Source: Paracoccus denitrificans (GTDB lineage: Bacteria; Pseudomonadota; Alphaproteobacteria; Rhodobacterales; Rhodobacteraceae). Taken from it: DNA of 64,000 nucleotides. The notes beneath the pieces were generated by a model. That model was given only the letters and a program-made list of their open reading frames with translations. It had not been told where the DNA came from and made no database searches. A program made the position numbers and the translations under genes. Shown here piece after piece: positions 1 through 8,331 of the stretch (positions within the stretch are counted from its first letter, which is position 1; each line of letters opens with the position of its first letter). The stretch covers positions 214,253-278,252 of the forward strand of contig VAFL01000006.1 in the NCBI GenBank assembly GCA_005768755.1. The letters are read 5' to 3'.

Positions 1-1785
1 GCGGCGGCGGCGGCACGTCTGAACAGACGTGTTGCGCTTGTGACCATGGCGGAACGCGACATCGGCACGATGTCATGCAACCCGGCGATTGGTGGGCTGG
101 GTAAAGGTCACCTGGTGCGCGAGATCGATGCGTTGGACGGCCTGATGGGACGACTTGCCGACGCGGCCGGCATTCAATTTAGATTGTTGAATCGCAAGAA
201 GGGGCCGGCCGTTCAGGGTCCACGGACGCAGGCTGACCGGAACGCATATCGCGCTGCGGCCAACCACGCGATCAGAAACTATCAAGGCATTACCGTCATT
301 TTTGCTGAAGTCACGGGGCTTCTGGTGGCAGGCGGCGCCGTACAAGGGGTTCATCTCGCGGATGACACTCTGCGGAGTGCAAAAGTAATTCTGACCACCG
401 GAACCTTCCTAAATGGCTTGATCCATGTCGGAGAAGAGCAGAAACCGGCAGGCCGTTGGGGTAATGCAGCATCAAATCGCCTGGCCGATGATGTGCGCGG
501 CCTTGGGGTTCGCTTTGGACGGCTGAAGACGGGAACCCCACCGCGTTTGGACGGAAAAACGATAGACTGGTCGGCCGTGGGGACACAACCGGGTGACGAT
601 GATCCCGAATTGCTGTCCTTCATGAGCTCGGGTCCAGCTTTGCGGCAAATCAGCTGCGGAGTCACGCATACGAACGTTCGCACTCACGACATTATTCGCA
701 ACAATCTGCAGCGCTCGGCGATGTACGGAGGCCGGATCGAGGGCGTGGGGCCGCGCTATTGCCCTTCAATTGAAGATAAAATTCATCGGTTTGCGGATAA
801 GGACTCTCACCAAATCTTCCTGGAGCCCGAAGGCTTGGATACTGACACGGTTTATCCGAACGGCATTTCAACGTCCCTGCCGCTTGATGTGCAAATTGAA
901 TATGTCCACTCTATTGTGGGGTTGGAGCGCGCCAAGATCCTGCAACCCGGTTATGCGGTTGAGTATGATTACGTAGATCCACGCTCGTTGGATCGGACGC
1001 TGCAACTGCGCGATATACGCGGGCTTTATCTCGCCGGTCAAATCAATGGGACGACAGGATATGAAGAGGCCGCAGCGCAGGGACTGCTGGCCGGACTGAA
1101 TGCCGCGAGCGAGGAGCCGGTTACCTTCAGCCGATCGGAATCCTACATCGGGGTCATGGTCGACGACTTGACTTCGCTTGGCGCTACGGAGCCGTATCGG
1201 ATGTTTACCTCTCGGGCCGAGTACCGGTTATCATTGCGTGCAGACAACGCCGATCAGCGGCTGACTCCCGTGGGCCTTCGGCTGGGGTGCGTCGGAGATC
1301 AACGCAAGGAACAGTTCCTGGACAAGATGGCTAAGCTGTCCGAAGCGAAGAAGACGCTGTCAGCACCAAAATATGCTGGGAAGGAACTCTCAGACGCAGG
1401 CATAAATATCGGTAAAGATGGGCGCAGGCGTTCCGGAAACGACCTGCTGGCAATCAGCGGCGTCGAGCTTGCAGACCTGCGCGCGATCGACCTCGACCTA
1501 CCGACGTGGGATGCAGCGACAGAGCGTCAGCTGAAGACCGACGCAATATACGCCCAGTATGAGGAGCGCCAGCGCAGGGAGGCCGAAACACTGAAGCGGG
1601 ACGAGGAGATGCGTCTGCCGGCCGACATGGACTATACCGCGTTGCCGGGCCTCTCGCGCGAGCTACAGGGGAAGCTGATTTCGATCAAGCCAGAATCTGT
1701 TGCCCTGGCGGCGCGTATCGAGGGCATGACCCCGGCGGCCTTGTCGCTGCTTATTGCGAAGACGAAGGGCGTCCGACAAGGATGA
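1..1785 (+). CDS. mnmG: tRNA uridine-5-carboxymethylaminomethyl modification enzyme MnmG (GidA), 5' end outside window
   Basis: The FAD-dependent enzyme works with MnmE to install the carboxymethylaminomethyl group on wobble U34 of certain tRNAs in the cytoplasm. The frame is open from base 1, and the visible 594 residues begin just after the usual N-terminal FAD-binding glycine motif, so roughly 25 to 30 residues lie upstream. Family hallmarks are present: a CNPAIGGLGKGHLVREIDAL block near the start, TGTFLNG, GRLKTGTPPR, and a C-terminal helical domain ending near residue 590. The stop overlaps the rsmG start as ATGA, so the two genes are translationally coupled. The order mnmG-rsmG-parA-parB is classical for origin-proximal DNA. 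I see no sign of damage. Confidence 0.97.
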   Translation, partial: AAAAARLNRRVALVTMAERDIGTMSCNPAIGGLGKGHLVREIDALDGLMGRLADAAGIQFRLLNRKKGPAVQGPRTQADRNAYRAAANHAIRNYQGITVIFAEVTGLLVAGGAVQGVHLADDTLRSAKVILTTGTFLNGLIHVGEEQKPAGRWGNAASNRLADDVRGLGVRFGRLKTGTPPRLDGKTIDWSAVGTQPGDDDPELLSFMSSGPALRQISCGVTHTNVRTHDIIRNNLQRSAMYGGRIEGVGPRYCPSIEDKIHRFADKDSHQIFLEPEGLDTDTVYPNGISTSLPLDVQIEYVHSIVGLERAKILQPGYAVEYDYVDPRSLDRTLQLRDIRGLYLAGQINGTTGYEEAAAQGLLAGLNAASEEPVTFSRSESYIGVMVDDLTSLGATEPYRMFTSRAEYRLSLRADNADQRLTPVGLRLGCVGDQRKEQFLDKMAKLSEAKKTLSAPKYAGKELSDAGINIGKDGRRRSGNDLLAISGVELADLRAIDLDLPTWDAATERQLKTDAIYAQYEERQRREAETLKRDEEMRLPADMDYTALPGLSRELQGKLISIKPESVALAARIEGMTPAALSLLIAKTKGVRQG

Positions 1786-2375
1786 GTGTTTCACGTGAAA
1801 CAGAAGATCTGTTGCGCGCGTATGCTGATCTTATCCGAAAATGGAACAAGACAATCAACCTGGTCGCGCCTGCAACACTGCATGACGTTCAGCGGCGGCA
1901 TATCGCGGATTCCGCCCAGCTATTCGACCTGTCGGATCCCGCTGCTGGAACTTGGCTTGACTTGGGCAGCGGCGGGGGGCTGCCTGGTGTTGTAGTTGCC
2001 ATTCTCGCCCGCGAAAAACCCTTGCAGGTAACCCTCGTTGAAAGCGATAAGCGGAAGTCGGCTTTCCTTGGGACCGTACGGCGCGAACTGCGGCTAAGCA
2101 ATCTGACAGTGAAATCCCAAAGAATTGAAACGCTTGCCAATGGCAGCAACAACTTCGTCAGCGCGCGAGCGTTGGCTGCTCTCGTAAATCTGATGCCGTA
2201 TCTTGAACGACAGCTTGCCAGTGACGGCGAGGCATGGCTATTGAAGGGACGCGCATGGAAAGCCGAGGTCGAGGAAGCACGCCGCTGCTGGTCCTTCGAC
2301 CTCACGACGTTTGACAGCGCGACGGATCCGGAAGCTGCAGTTCTGAAACTAAGGAATATTAGGCCAAATGACTGA
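1782..2375 (+). CDS. rsmG: 16S rRNA (guanine-527-N7)-methyltransferase RsmG (GidB)
   Basis: This SAM-dependent enzyme methylates N7 of G527 in 16S rRNA; its loss is linked in other bacteria to low-level streptomycin resistance. The 197-residue protein has the expected SAM-binding loop WLDLGSGGGLPG near residues 58-69 and an acidic VESDKRKSAF segment. The start ATG overlaps the mnmG stop. Codons 3 to 7 (VSRET) are dictated by a perfect parS palindrome, so the N-terminus is constrained by the DNA site. The 3' end overlaps the parA start by 8 bases. The protein is somewhat short compared with the 205-215 residues common in the family, but all core motifs are there. Confidence 0.95.
   Translation: MSVSRETEDLLRAYADLIRKWNKTINLVAPATLHDVQRRHIADSAQLFDLSDPAAGTWLDLGSGGGLPGVVVAILAREKPLQVTLVESDKRKSAFLGTVRRELRLSNLTVKSQRIETLANGSNNFVSARALAALVNLMPYLERQLASDGEAWLLKGRAWKAEVEEARRCWSFDLTTFDSATDPEAAVLKLRNIRPND
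1787..1802. promoter_or_regulatory. parS: parS centromere site (ParB-binding palindrome)
   Basis: The 16-mer TGTTTCACGTGAAACA is a perfect palindrome and matches the well-known bacterial parS consensus exactly. It lies inside the first codons of rsmG, about 1.3 kb upstream of parB. ParB loads here and spreads, and ParA moves the complex. I saw no second perfect copy in the window by eye. Confidence 0.93.
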
Positions 2376-3144
2376 CCCAGTGGTGATTGCTATCGCGAAC
2401 CAGAAAGGGGGCGTCGGCAAGACGACCACCGCTGTCAACCTGGGCGCCGAACTTGCAGCGCGCGGCAGCACGACACTGATTATCGATCTTGATCCGCAAG
2501 GAAACGCGTCCACTGGTGTGGGTTGTCCAATCAAAGGACGGGACGCCACGTCCTATGATGTCATGTCGGGGCGCTATAATCTTCAGGAAGCTTGGACCAA
2601 CACAAGCGTCGATAACCTAAAGCTCGTTCCGTCGACGCCTGACCTCAGCTCTGGCGACATAGACTTTTCGACGCGCCCCGACCGGATTCGTTTGCTGAAG
2701 TCGGCAATAGATAAGGTACAAGACCAGGCCTACATTCTTATCGATTGCCCGCCGGCTCTGGGGCTTCTGACGGTGAATGCGCTTGTGGCGGCTGATTCCG
2801 TGCTCGTCCCCCTGCAGGCAGAGTTCTACGCATTGGAAGGCCTGTCCCAGTTGCTGATGACTGTGAGAGAAGTGCGCCAAGGTGCCAATCCTGCCTTGCG
2901 GTTGGATGGCGTCGTGCTCACAATGTATGACGGTCGCAACAACTTGTCGCAACAGGTCGAGGCTGATGCCCGCGCCACGCTGGGAGAGCTTGTTTACAAC
3001 ACGATGATTCCCAGGAACGTGCGCATTTCCGAAGCTCCGTCGCATGGATTGCCCGTGACGATGTACGATCCAGCCTCAACGGGCAGCAAGGCATACAAAG
3101 CGCTCGCCAGCGAGTTTCTAAAAAGACAACAGGAGATGCAGTAA
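2368..3144 (+). CDS. parA: Chromosome-partitioning ATPase ParA
   Basis: ParA is a deviant Walker-type ATPase that binds DNA non-specifically when ATP-bound and drives segregation of ParB-parS complexes. The 258-residue protein shows the deviant Walker A KGGVGKTT at residues 13-20, the DLDPQGNAS motif at about 41-49, and Walker B ILIDCPPAL near 122-130. It has no N-terminal helix-turn-helix, which is typical of chromosomal ParA/Soj. The start overlaps rsmG by 8 bases, and the stop shares its last base with the parB start, so rsmG, parA and parB form one translationally linked unit. Confidence 0.97.
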   Translation: MTDPVVIAIANQKGGVGKTTTAVNLGAELAARGSTTLIIDLDPQGNASTGVGCPIKGRDATSYDVMSGRYNLQEAWTNTSVDNLKLVPSTPDLSSGDIDFSTRPDRIRLLKSAIDKVQDQAYILIDCPPALGLLTVNALVAADSVLVPLQAEFYALEGLSQLLMTVREVRQGANPALRLDGVVLTMYDGRNNLSQQVEADARATLGELVYNTMIPRNVRISEAPSHGLPVTMYDPASTGSKAYKALASEFLKRQQEMQ

Positions 3145-4022
3145 TGAGTCAGGGTAAGCGCAGCAGCCTCGGACGCGGTCTTTCCGCCCTCATGGCGGAT
3201 CTCCAGACAGACGATGCGCCTGTGGCACGGGAAGGCACCTTGTCGGTGCCGACCGAACAGATTACGCCCAACCCTGACCAGCCTCGGCGCGTTTTCGATC
3301 AGGCGGCCTTGACTGAACTGGCAGACTCGATCAGGCATCGCGGGATCATCCAGCCGTTGATCGTGCGGCAGCACCCGGATGACAGCAATATTTACCAGAT
3401 CGTTGCGGGAGAGCGGCGTTGGCGTGCGGCCCAAATCGCCCAACTGCACGAGCTTCCGGTCATCGTCCGTGGCTTCAGTGATGAGGAGATGTTGGAAGTC
3501 GCGATTATTGAGAACATTCAGCGGGCAGATCTGAATGCTATTGATGAGGCTGCTTCATATCGTCAATTGATGACGCGGTTTGGACACACCCAGGAAAAGC
3601 TGGCTGAGGCACTTGGGAAAAGCCGCAGCCATATCGCGAACCTGCTGCGATTGCTCAATCTACCCGACCAAGTGCAGGAATGGGTGCGTGACGACAAGCT
3701 GTCGGCAGGCCATGCTCGTGCGCTTGTCACGGCCGAAAACCCGGTGCCACTCGCCCGGAAGATTATCGAGAAAGACCTTTCGGTTCGCGCCGTTGAAGCA
3801 CTGATGCGCGAAAAGTCGTCTAATCCTGCAAAGCCCGTCAAGTCGGGCGGGCATTCAGATAAAGATGCCGACACCCGCGCACTGGAAGGCGATCTGTCTG
3901 CCGCCCTGAAAATGCGCGTTCAGATCAAGCATTCGGGCACGGATGGGGGTCAATTGGTCATCACCTATCGTGACCTGGAACAGCTGGACAAACTATGCCA
4001 GACCCTTGCAGGGACGCATTAA
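3144..4022 (+). CDS. parB: Chromosome-partitioning protein ParB
   Basis: ParB is a parS-binding CTPase clamp that forms the partition complex. In the 292-residue protein the order is: a basic N-terminal SLGRGLSALM box (ParA-interaction region), a ParB/Srx fold with ITPNPDQPRR and the nucleotide-binding GERRWRAA motif near residues 90-97, a helix-turn-helix TQEKLAEALGKSRSHIANLL near 146-165, a variable linker, and a C-terminal dimerisation domain. The gene overlaps the end of parA by one base. At its 3' end it runs tail to tail into the DUF454 gene on the other strand, with overlapping stop codons and no space for a terminator. Confidence 0.97.
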   Translation: MSQGKRSSLGRGLSALMADLQTDDAPVAREGTLSVPTEQITPNPDQPRRVFDQAALTELADSIRHRGIIQPLIVRQHPDDSNIYQIVAGERRWRAAQIAQLHELPVIVRGFSDEEMLEVAIIENIQRADLNAIDEAASYRQLMTRFGHTQEKLAEALGKSRSHIANLLRLLNLPDQVQEWVRDDKLSAGHARALVTAENPVPLARKIIEKDLSVRAVEALMREKSSNPAKPVKSGGHSDKDADTRALEGDLSAALKMRVQIKHSGTDGGQLVITYRDLEQLDKLCQTLAGTH

Positions 4023-4375
4023 GCTTCTGGCCGTGTTACAATAAACACTGCCACGCTCAACAGGATGGCGCCCTGAATCGCCACAACGACTGCGGGCAGC
4101 CCAACCCACAGGCTGAGCAATATACTGAAGGCCATGGCGAGGCTGGCCCAGATTTTCGCGGGGCGCCGGATTGCTCCGCGTTCTTGCCATTCCCTTATAT
4201 CGCGTCCGAAAACCGGATGTGACAATAAGCGTTGACGAAGGCGCTCGGATGATCGTCCGAATGCCCAAAGCGCCACCAACAGGAACGGAACGGTCGGGAT
4301 GATCGGCAAGATCAGGCCAACAAATGCCAGCCCAACGGCGATCCAACCCACCGACAACCATATGATGCGTGTCAC
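4019..4375 (-). CDS. DUF454 (YbaN-like) inner-membrane protein
   Basis: This 118-residue hydrophobic protein matches the small DUF454/YbaN family. An N-terminal hairpin of two membrane segments (residues 4-38, with the LILPIIPTVPFLLVALWAF signature) is followed by a short cytoplasmic stretch RLLSHPVFGRDIREW and two more hydrophobic segments at about 75-113. The molecular function of the family is not established. The start is GTG, overlapping the hemW stop as GTGA, which makes it the last gene of the rph-rdgB-ridA-hemW operon. Its stop overlaps the parB stop on the opposite strand. Confidence 0.85.
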   Translation of the reverse strand: MTRIIWLSVGWIAVGLAFVGLILPIIPTVPFLLVALWAFGRSSERLRQRLLSHPVFGRDIREWQERGAIRRPAKIWASLAMAFSILLSLWVGLPAVVVAIQGAILLSVAVFIVTRPEA

Positions 4376-5526
4376 CCAGCCATCTCCCGCAATATATAGT
4401 TCAAAATGGGGCGGCCTTTGGCTGTGGCTGTGATCCGGTCTTCGTGGACGCTGACCAGACCGTCGTCAATCAGCCGACGAACACGCGGCATATCCAGCTT
4501 CCCGCCTTTCGCAGCGTATCGCTTCAGGTCCATTCCCTCGGACAGGCGCATCGACATCAGCAAGTATTCAACGGCAATATCACCGGCCTCTTGAACCACC
4601 GCTTCAATATCGCCCGAACGCAGGCTCTCAACCTTGTTCAACCAAGCGCCCGGCGCACGCTCGGCAACTGTGGCAAGCCGGCCAGACGGCAATCCCAGCC
4701 GCCCATGCGCGCCGGGCCCGATTCCTGCCCAGTCACCTTGGCGCCAATAGATCAGGTTGTGACGCGATTCCGAACCTGTGACCGCGTGGTTCGAGACCTC
4801 ATAGGCCGGCATTCCAAGATCGCCAAGAAAGTTCTGTGTTTCCAGATACATATCTGCGGCAACGTCGTCGTCGGGTAAATCGCGCAGCTTGCCGGCCAAA
4901 TGACGGGCACCAAATACCGTACCGTCTTCAATGGTCAGTTGATAAAGCGACAGATGGTCCACTGCCATGGCGACCGCCTCGGCCAGCTCCGCGCGCCACG
5001 CGTCAGGATCCTGCTTTTGCCGGGCATAGATCAGGTCGAAACTGACGCGCGCGAACGCCGATTTCGCAAGATCAAACGCCGCTTTCGCCTCTGCCACACT
5101 GTGCATGCGCCCAAGTCGCCTCAGATCATCGTCGTTGAGTGCCTGAACTCCTAATGACAGGCGATTGACGCCCGCGTCTGCATAACCACGAAACCTGCCG
5201 GCCTCGACCGAGCCTGGATTAGCCTCCATGGTGATTTCGATATCATTGGCGAAGGTCCAGGCGCCCCGAGCGGCCTCGATCACGCCTGCAACGGTTTCTG
5301 GCGCCATCAGCGACGGGGTGCCGCCGCCGAAGAAGATGCTGCGCAGCACGCGGTTTGGGGTCAGGGCGGCTACGCGCGCGATTTCAGAACGATAGGCTTG
5401 CAGCCAGCGCGTTTGATCTATGCTGGTGGCAATATGGCTGTTGAAGTCGCAATAGGGACATTTCGACGTGCAGAAGGGCCAGTGGACATAAAGCCCAAAG
5501 CCGCCATATTGCCAGTCAGCGATCAT
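4372..5526 (-). CDS. hemW: Radical SAM heme chaperone HemW
   Basis: HemW is a radical-SAM protein related to oxygen-independent coproporphyrinogen oxidase HemN. It is now regarded as a heme chaperone rather than the oxidase. The 384-residue protein carries the cluster motif CTSKCPYC with Cys19, Cys23 and Cys26, the FFGGGTPSLM segment near residues 65-74, and a C-terminal HemN-type domain. It has CPYCDF, rather than the extra-cysteine arrangement of true HemN, which favours HemW. Its start overlaps the stop of the RidA-like gene as ATGA, and its stop overlaps the next gene, so it is translationally coupled on both sides. Confidence 0.93.
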   Translation of the reverse strand: MIADWQYGGFGLYVHWPFCTSKCPYCDFNSHIATSIDQTRWLQAYRSEIARVAALTPNRVLRSIFFGGGTPSLMAPETVAGVIEAARGAWTFANDIEITMEANPGSVEAGRFRGYADAGVNRLSLGVQALNDDDLRRLGRMHSVAEAKAAFDLAKSAFARVSFDLIYARQKQDPDAWRAELAEAVAMAVDHLSLYQLTIEDGTVFGARHLAGKLRDLPDDDVAADMYLETQNFLGDLGMPAYEVSNHAVTGSESRHNLIYWRQGDWAGIGPGAHGRLGLPSGRLATVAERAPGAWLNKVESLRSGDIEAVVQEAGDIAVEYLLMSMRLSEGMDLKRYAAKGGKLDMPRVRRLIDDGLVSVHEDRITATAKGRPILNYILREMAG

Positions 5527-5897
5527 TCCTGCAGCGCGGTCACTTCGATTTCGATCAGCATTTCTGGCCGGATCAGTCCAGCCACCACCATCGTGGCGGC
5601 AGGCCGGATCTCATCCAGAAACTCGCCAAGAACAGGGACGACCTGATCGACAAGTGCCGCATCCGTAACCGTGTATTGCACACGCACGATGTCGGCCAGC
5701 GCGAAGCCAGCGTCTGTCAGCACGGCGGTGATGGTCTGAAAGCAGTTGCGGGCCTGATCCTCAATGGCTTCAGGCATGGCCATTCTGGCGTAATCATAGC
5801 CCGTGACGCCCGACATGAAGCACCAGGGCCCTTTCACCACCGCGCGGCTGTATCCCATCTTGGCCTCGAAAGGGGACCCGGTAGAGACCCTACGCAA
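5523..5897 (-). CDS. RidA/YjgF-YER057c family protein
   Basis: RidA-family proteins are small trimeric enzymes; the founding members deaminate reactive enamine or imine intermediates. The sequence shows the family core: RAVVKGPWCFMSG, an EDQARNCFQTI helix, and the C-terminal IRPAATMVVAGL and IEIEVTAL strands. The family Arg that binds substrate is in the RPAAT segment. I chose a TTG start at 5897 (124 residues) because a GGAGGG ribosome-binding sequence lies five bases upstream and the N-terminal RRVSTGSPFEAKMGYSRAV is typical of this subgroup. An ATG at 5858 (MGYS) is the alternative. It overlaps rdgB by eight bases and hemW by four. Confidence 0.85.
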   Translation of the reverse strand: MRRVSTGSPFEAKMGYSRAVVKGPWCFMSGVTGYDYARMAMPEAIEDQARNCFQTITAVLTDAGFALADIVRVQYTVTDAALVDQVVPVLGEFLDEIRPAATMVVAGLIRPEMLIEIEVTALQE

Positions 5898-6498
5898 AAC
5901 TTCCCTCCAGCAACTTGGCGACTGCGATGGCGCGATGGCTGATCCTGTTCTTGTCATCCGCGCTCATTACGCCCAGCGTTACGTCGTGCCCGTCCGGCTG
6001 AAAGATCGGATCATAGCCATGACCCTCGCTGCCTTGCGGTGGCCAGACGACCTGACCCGGCAAAACGCCCTCGAAAACTTCGTCATGTCCGTCGGGCCAG
6101 GCAAGGACCAGCGTACAACGGAATTGTGCGGTTCGCGGGAACGGCGCGTTGCGGGCCTCCAGTTCTCGCCAGGTCCGCTCCATCGCCATGCCGAAGTCGC
6201 GCCCGTTGCCGGTTTCGGCCCAGTCAGCGGTATAAACGCCGGGCGCGCCATCAAGCGCATCTACGCTGATTCCGCTGTCGTCGGACAGTGCCGGAAGTCC
6301 GGTTGCGGCGACTGCGGCCTGCGCCTTGATCCGGGCATTGCCTACAAAATTATCCTCGGTTTCCACCGGCTCTGGCAGGCCCAGCTCTGCTGCGCCCACA
6401 GCTTCCACGCCGTAAGGCGAAAGCAGCGCGCGCATTTCAGCCAGCTTGCCGGCGTTGTGCGTGGCGACAATCAGCCGCCGGCCTTCGAACCGACGCAT
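5890..6498 (-). CDS. rdgB: XTP/dITP pyrophosphatase RdgB (HAM1 family)
   Basis: The enzyme hydrolyses non-canonical purine nucleotides (dITP, XTP, ITP) to monophosphates, cleaning the nucleotide pool. The 202-residue protein has the family signatures: N-terminal IVATHNAGKLAEM (nucleotide-binding SHNxGK type), SDDSGISVDALDGAPGVYTA with the metal-binding acidic residues, a GHGYDPIF loop, and SHRAIAV near the C-terminus. The length is normal. Its ATG overlaps the rph stop (ATGA). The rph-rdgB pairing is conserved in many proteobacteria. Confidence 0.96.
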   Translation of the reverse strand: MRRFEGRRLIVATHNAGKLAEMRALLSPYGVEAVGAAELGLPEPVETEDNFVGNARIKAQAAVAATGLPALSDDSGISVDALDGAPGVYTADWAETGNGRDFGMAMERTWRELEARNAPFPRTAQFRCTLVLAWPDGHDEVFEGVLPGQVVWPPQGSEGHGYDPIFQPDGHDVTLGVMSADDKNRISHRAIAVAKLLEGSFA

Positions 6499-7208
6499 CA
6501 GATTGCCGCCTTTTGCGCTGCGACCAATTCAGCGATACCAACCTGGGCCAGGTCCAGAAGCTGCGTCATCTGATCGCGCGTGAAGGTTGCGCCTTCGGCC
6601 GACATCTGAACCTCGATCATGTTGCCGGCACCGGTCATCACGAAGTTTCCGTCCGTGCCGGCCTCGCTATCCTCGGGATAGTCCAGATCAAGCACCGGCT
6701 GACCGGCATAAATGCCACAGGAAACGGCGGCGACATGATCCAAAAGCGGGTCAGAGGTCACCAGCCCAGCCGACAGCAATTTGTTGACTGCCAGACGCAG
6801 CGCAACCCAGCCCCCTGTGATCGAAGCGCAGCGCGTTCCGCCGTCGGCCTGGATCACGTCACAATCGATCACGATCTGCCGCTCACCAAGGGCGCGCCGA
6901 TCAACACCCGCGCGCAGCGATCTGCCAATAAGCCTTTGAATCTCAACTGTTCTTCCGCCCTGCTTGCCCGCGGCGGCTTCGCGCCGATTACGCGTATTCG
7001 TGGCGCGGGGCAACATTCCGTATTCAGCAGTGACCCAGCCCTGGCCGGTGCCGCGCAGAAAAGGTGCCACTTTTTCCTCGACCGAAGCCGTGCAGAGCAC
7101 ATGCGTTCCGCCCACCTTGATCAGGCAAGAGCCTTCGGCATGGGCCATTACCCCGGTCTCGATTGAAATCTGCCGCATTTCGCTTAAATTTCTGCCCGAC
7201 GGACGCAT
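6498..7208 (-). CDS. rph: Ribonuclease PH
   Basis: RNase PH is a phosphorolytic 3'-to-5' exoribonuclease that trims tRNA 3' ends. The 236-residue protein starts MRPSGRNLSEMR, the standard family N-terminus, with AAGGA eight bases upstream of the ATG at 7208. A longer upstream reading of the frame lacks family similarity and would overlap hrcA. Core motifs include GRSLRAGVDRRALGERQ and CDVIQADGGTR, the phosphate- and RNA-binding core, and a C-terminal QMSAEGATFTRDQM. It is the first gene of the leftward operon and is divergent from hrcA across 62 bases that must contain both promoters. Confidence 0.96.
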   Translation of the reverse strand: MRPSGRNLSEMRQISIETGVMAHAEGSCLIKVGGTHVLCTASVEEKVAPFLRGTGQGWVTAEYGMLPRATNTRNRREAAAGKQGGRTVEIQRLIGRSLRAGVDRRALGERQIVIDCDVIQADGGTRCASITGGWVALRLAVNKLLSAGLVTSDPLLDHVAAVSCGIYAGQPVLDLDYPEDSEAGTDGNFVMTGAGNMIEVQMSAEGATFTRDQMTQLLDLAQVGIAELVAAQKAAI

Positions 7209-7270
7209 GGGAATTCCTTTCCTGGTTTGGCGTTCAGATACAGGCCCCCGAAGGACGGACGCAAGCCCGC

Positions 7271-8326
7271 ATGACACGTCGACCAATGCTTGACGAACTC
7301 AACGATCGCTCACGCGAAGTGTTTCGCCGCGTGGTCGAAAGCTATCTGATGACCGGGGACCCGGTCGGATCGCGCACGTTGATGGGCGACATGTCCCAGA
7401 AGATAAGTGCCGCCACGATCCGAAATGTCATGCAGGATCTGGAATATCTGGGCCTTCTGGAAGCCCCGCATGTATCAGCCGGACGGCGGCCGACCCAACA
7501 GGGTCTGCGTCTTTTCGTGGATGGCCTGATGGAGGTCGATCCGGTCACGCCGACTGATCGGGCGCGCATCGAACAAACACTTGGCAGCGAAACGCCCGAT
7601 GTGTCCGCAATGCTGGATCGCGTGGGCGGTGCGCTTTCGACGCTCACCCAAGGGGCCAGTCTGGTCTTGACGCCCAAGCACGAAGCGCCCATCCGTCACA
7701 TCGAATTCGTCAGCCTAGGGTTGGAGCGGGCACTTGTCGTGCTGGTCTTTTCAGACGGTCATGTCGAAAATCGCCTGTTCACGCCACCCATGGGTCAAAC
7801 GCCGTCTTCCATGCGCGAGGCTGCGAATTACCTGAACGCCCTCGCTGAAGGCAGAACCCTCAGCGAACTGCGCGAGGAAGTCGTCCGTGACATTGACCGC
7901 CGCCGGGCCGAAGTTGACAGCCTTGCCTCCGCACTGATCGATCAGGGTTTCGCTGCCTGGGAAGGCGAAGAAAGCGATGCCCGGCTGATCGTGCGCGGCC
8001 GCGCCAACCTGCTTGGCGCCGAATTCGCGGACCTGGACCGTATACGGGTGCTGTTTGATGATCTTGAACGGAAGCGCGACATAGCCAGCTTTCTGGAGTT
8101 GACCGAGGGCGGCGATGGGGTGCGCATTTTTATCGGCTCCGAGAACAAGCTTTTTTCACTTTCCGGTTCCTCTTTGGTGGTTTCTCCCTATATGAACTCC
8201 GACCGGAAGATCATCGGTGCGGTGGGTGTGATCGGACCGACGCGGCTGAATTACGGGCGCATCGTGCCGATCGTCGATTACACCGCGCAATTGGTCGGAC
8301 GCGTGTTGTCCGGCGTGAAAGGATGA
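7271..8326 (+). CDS. hrcA: Heat-inducible transcription repressor HrcA
   Basis: HrcA binds CIRCE operators (TTAGCACTC-N9-GAGTGCTAA) and represses groESL and sometimes dnaK until heat shock. The 351-residue protein has an N-terminal winged helix (LNDRSREVFRRVVESYL, followed by DPVGSRTLM and ISAATIRNVMQDLE) and a GAF-like middle and C-terminal part ending IGPTRLNYGRIVPIVDYTA. I chose ATG 7271 (MTRRPMLDELNDRS). A longer frame starting at 7163 would run through rph and is unlikely. ATG 7286 is another option. No CIRCE element is visible in this window, so its targets lie elsewhere. The stop overlaps a possible grpE start. Confidence 0.95.
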   Translation: MTRRPMLDELNDRSREVFRRVVESYLMTGDPVGSRTLMGDMSQKISAATIRNVMQDLEYLGLLEAPHVSAGRRPTQQGLRLFVDGLMEVDPVTPTDRARIEQTLGSETPDVSAMLDRVGGALSTLTQGASLVLTPKHEAPIRHIEFVSLGLERALVVLVFSDGHVENRLFTPPMGQTPSSMREAANYLNALAEGRTLSELREEVVRDIDRRRAEVDSLASALIDQGFAAWEGEESDARLIVRGRANLLGAEFADLDRIRVLFDDLERKRDIASFLELTEGGDGVRIFIGSENKLFSLSGSSLVVSPYMNSDRKIIGAVGVIGPTRLNYGRIVPIVDYTAQLVGRVLSGVKG

Positions 8327-8331
8327 ATAGG

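Noticed and set aside
7209..7270. CIRCE operator near hrcA
   Set aside because: No TTAGCACTC-N9-GAGTGCTAA-like repeat is visible here or elsewhere in the window.
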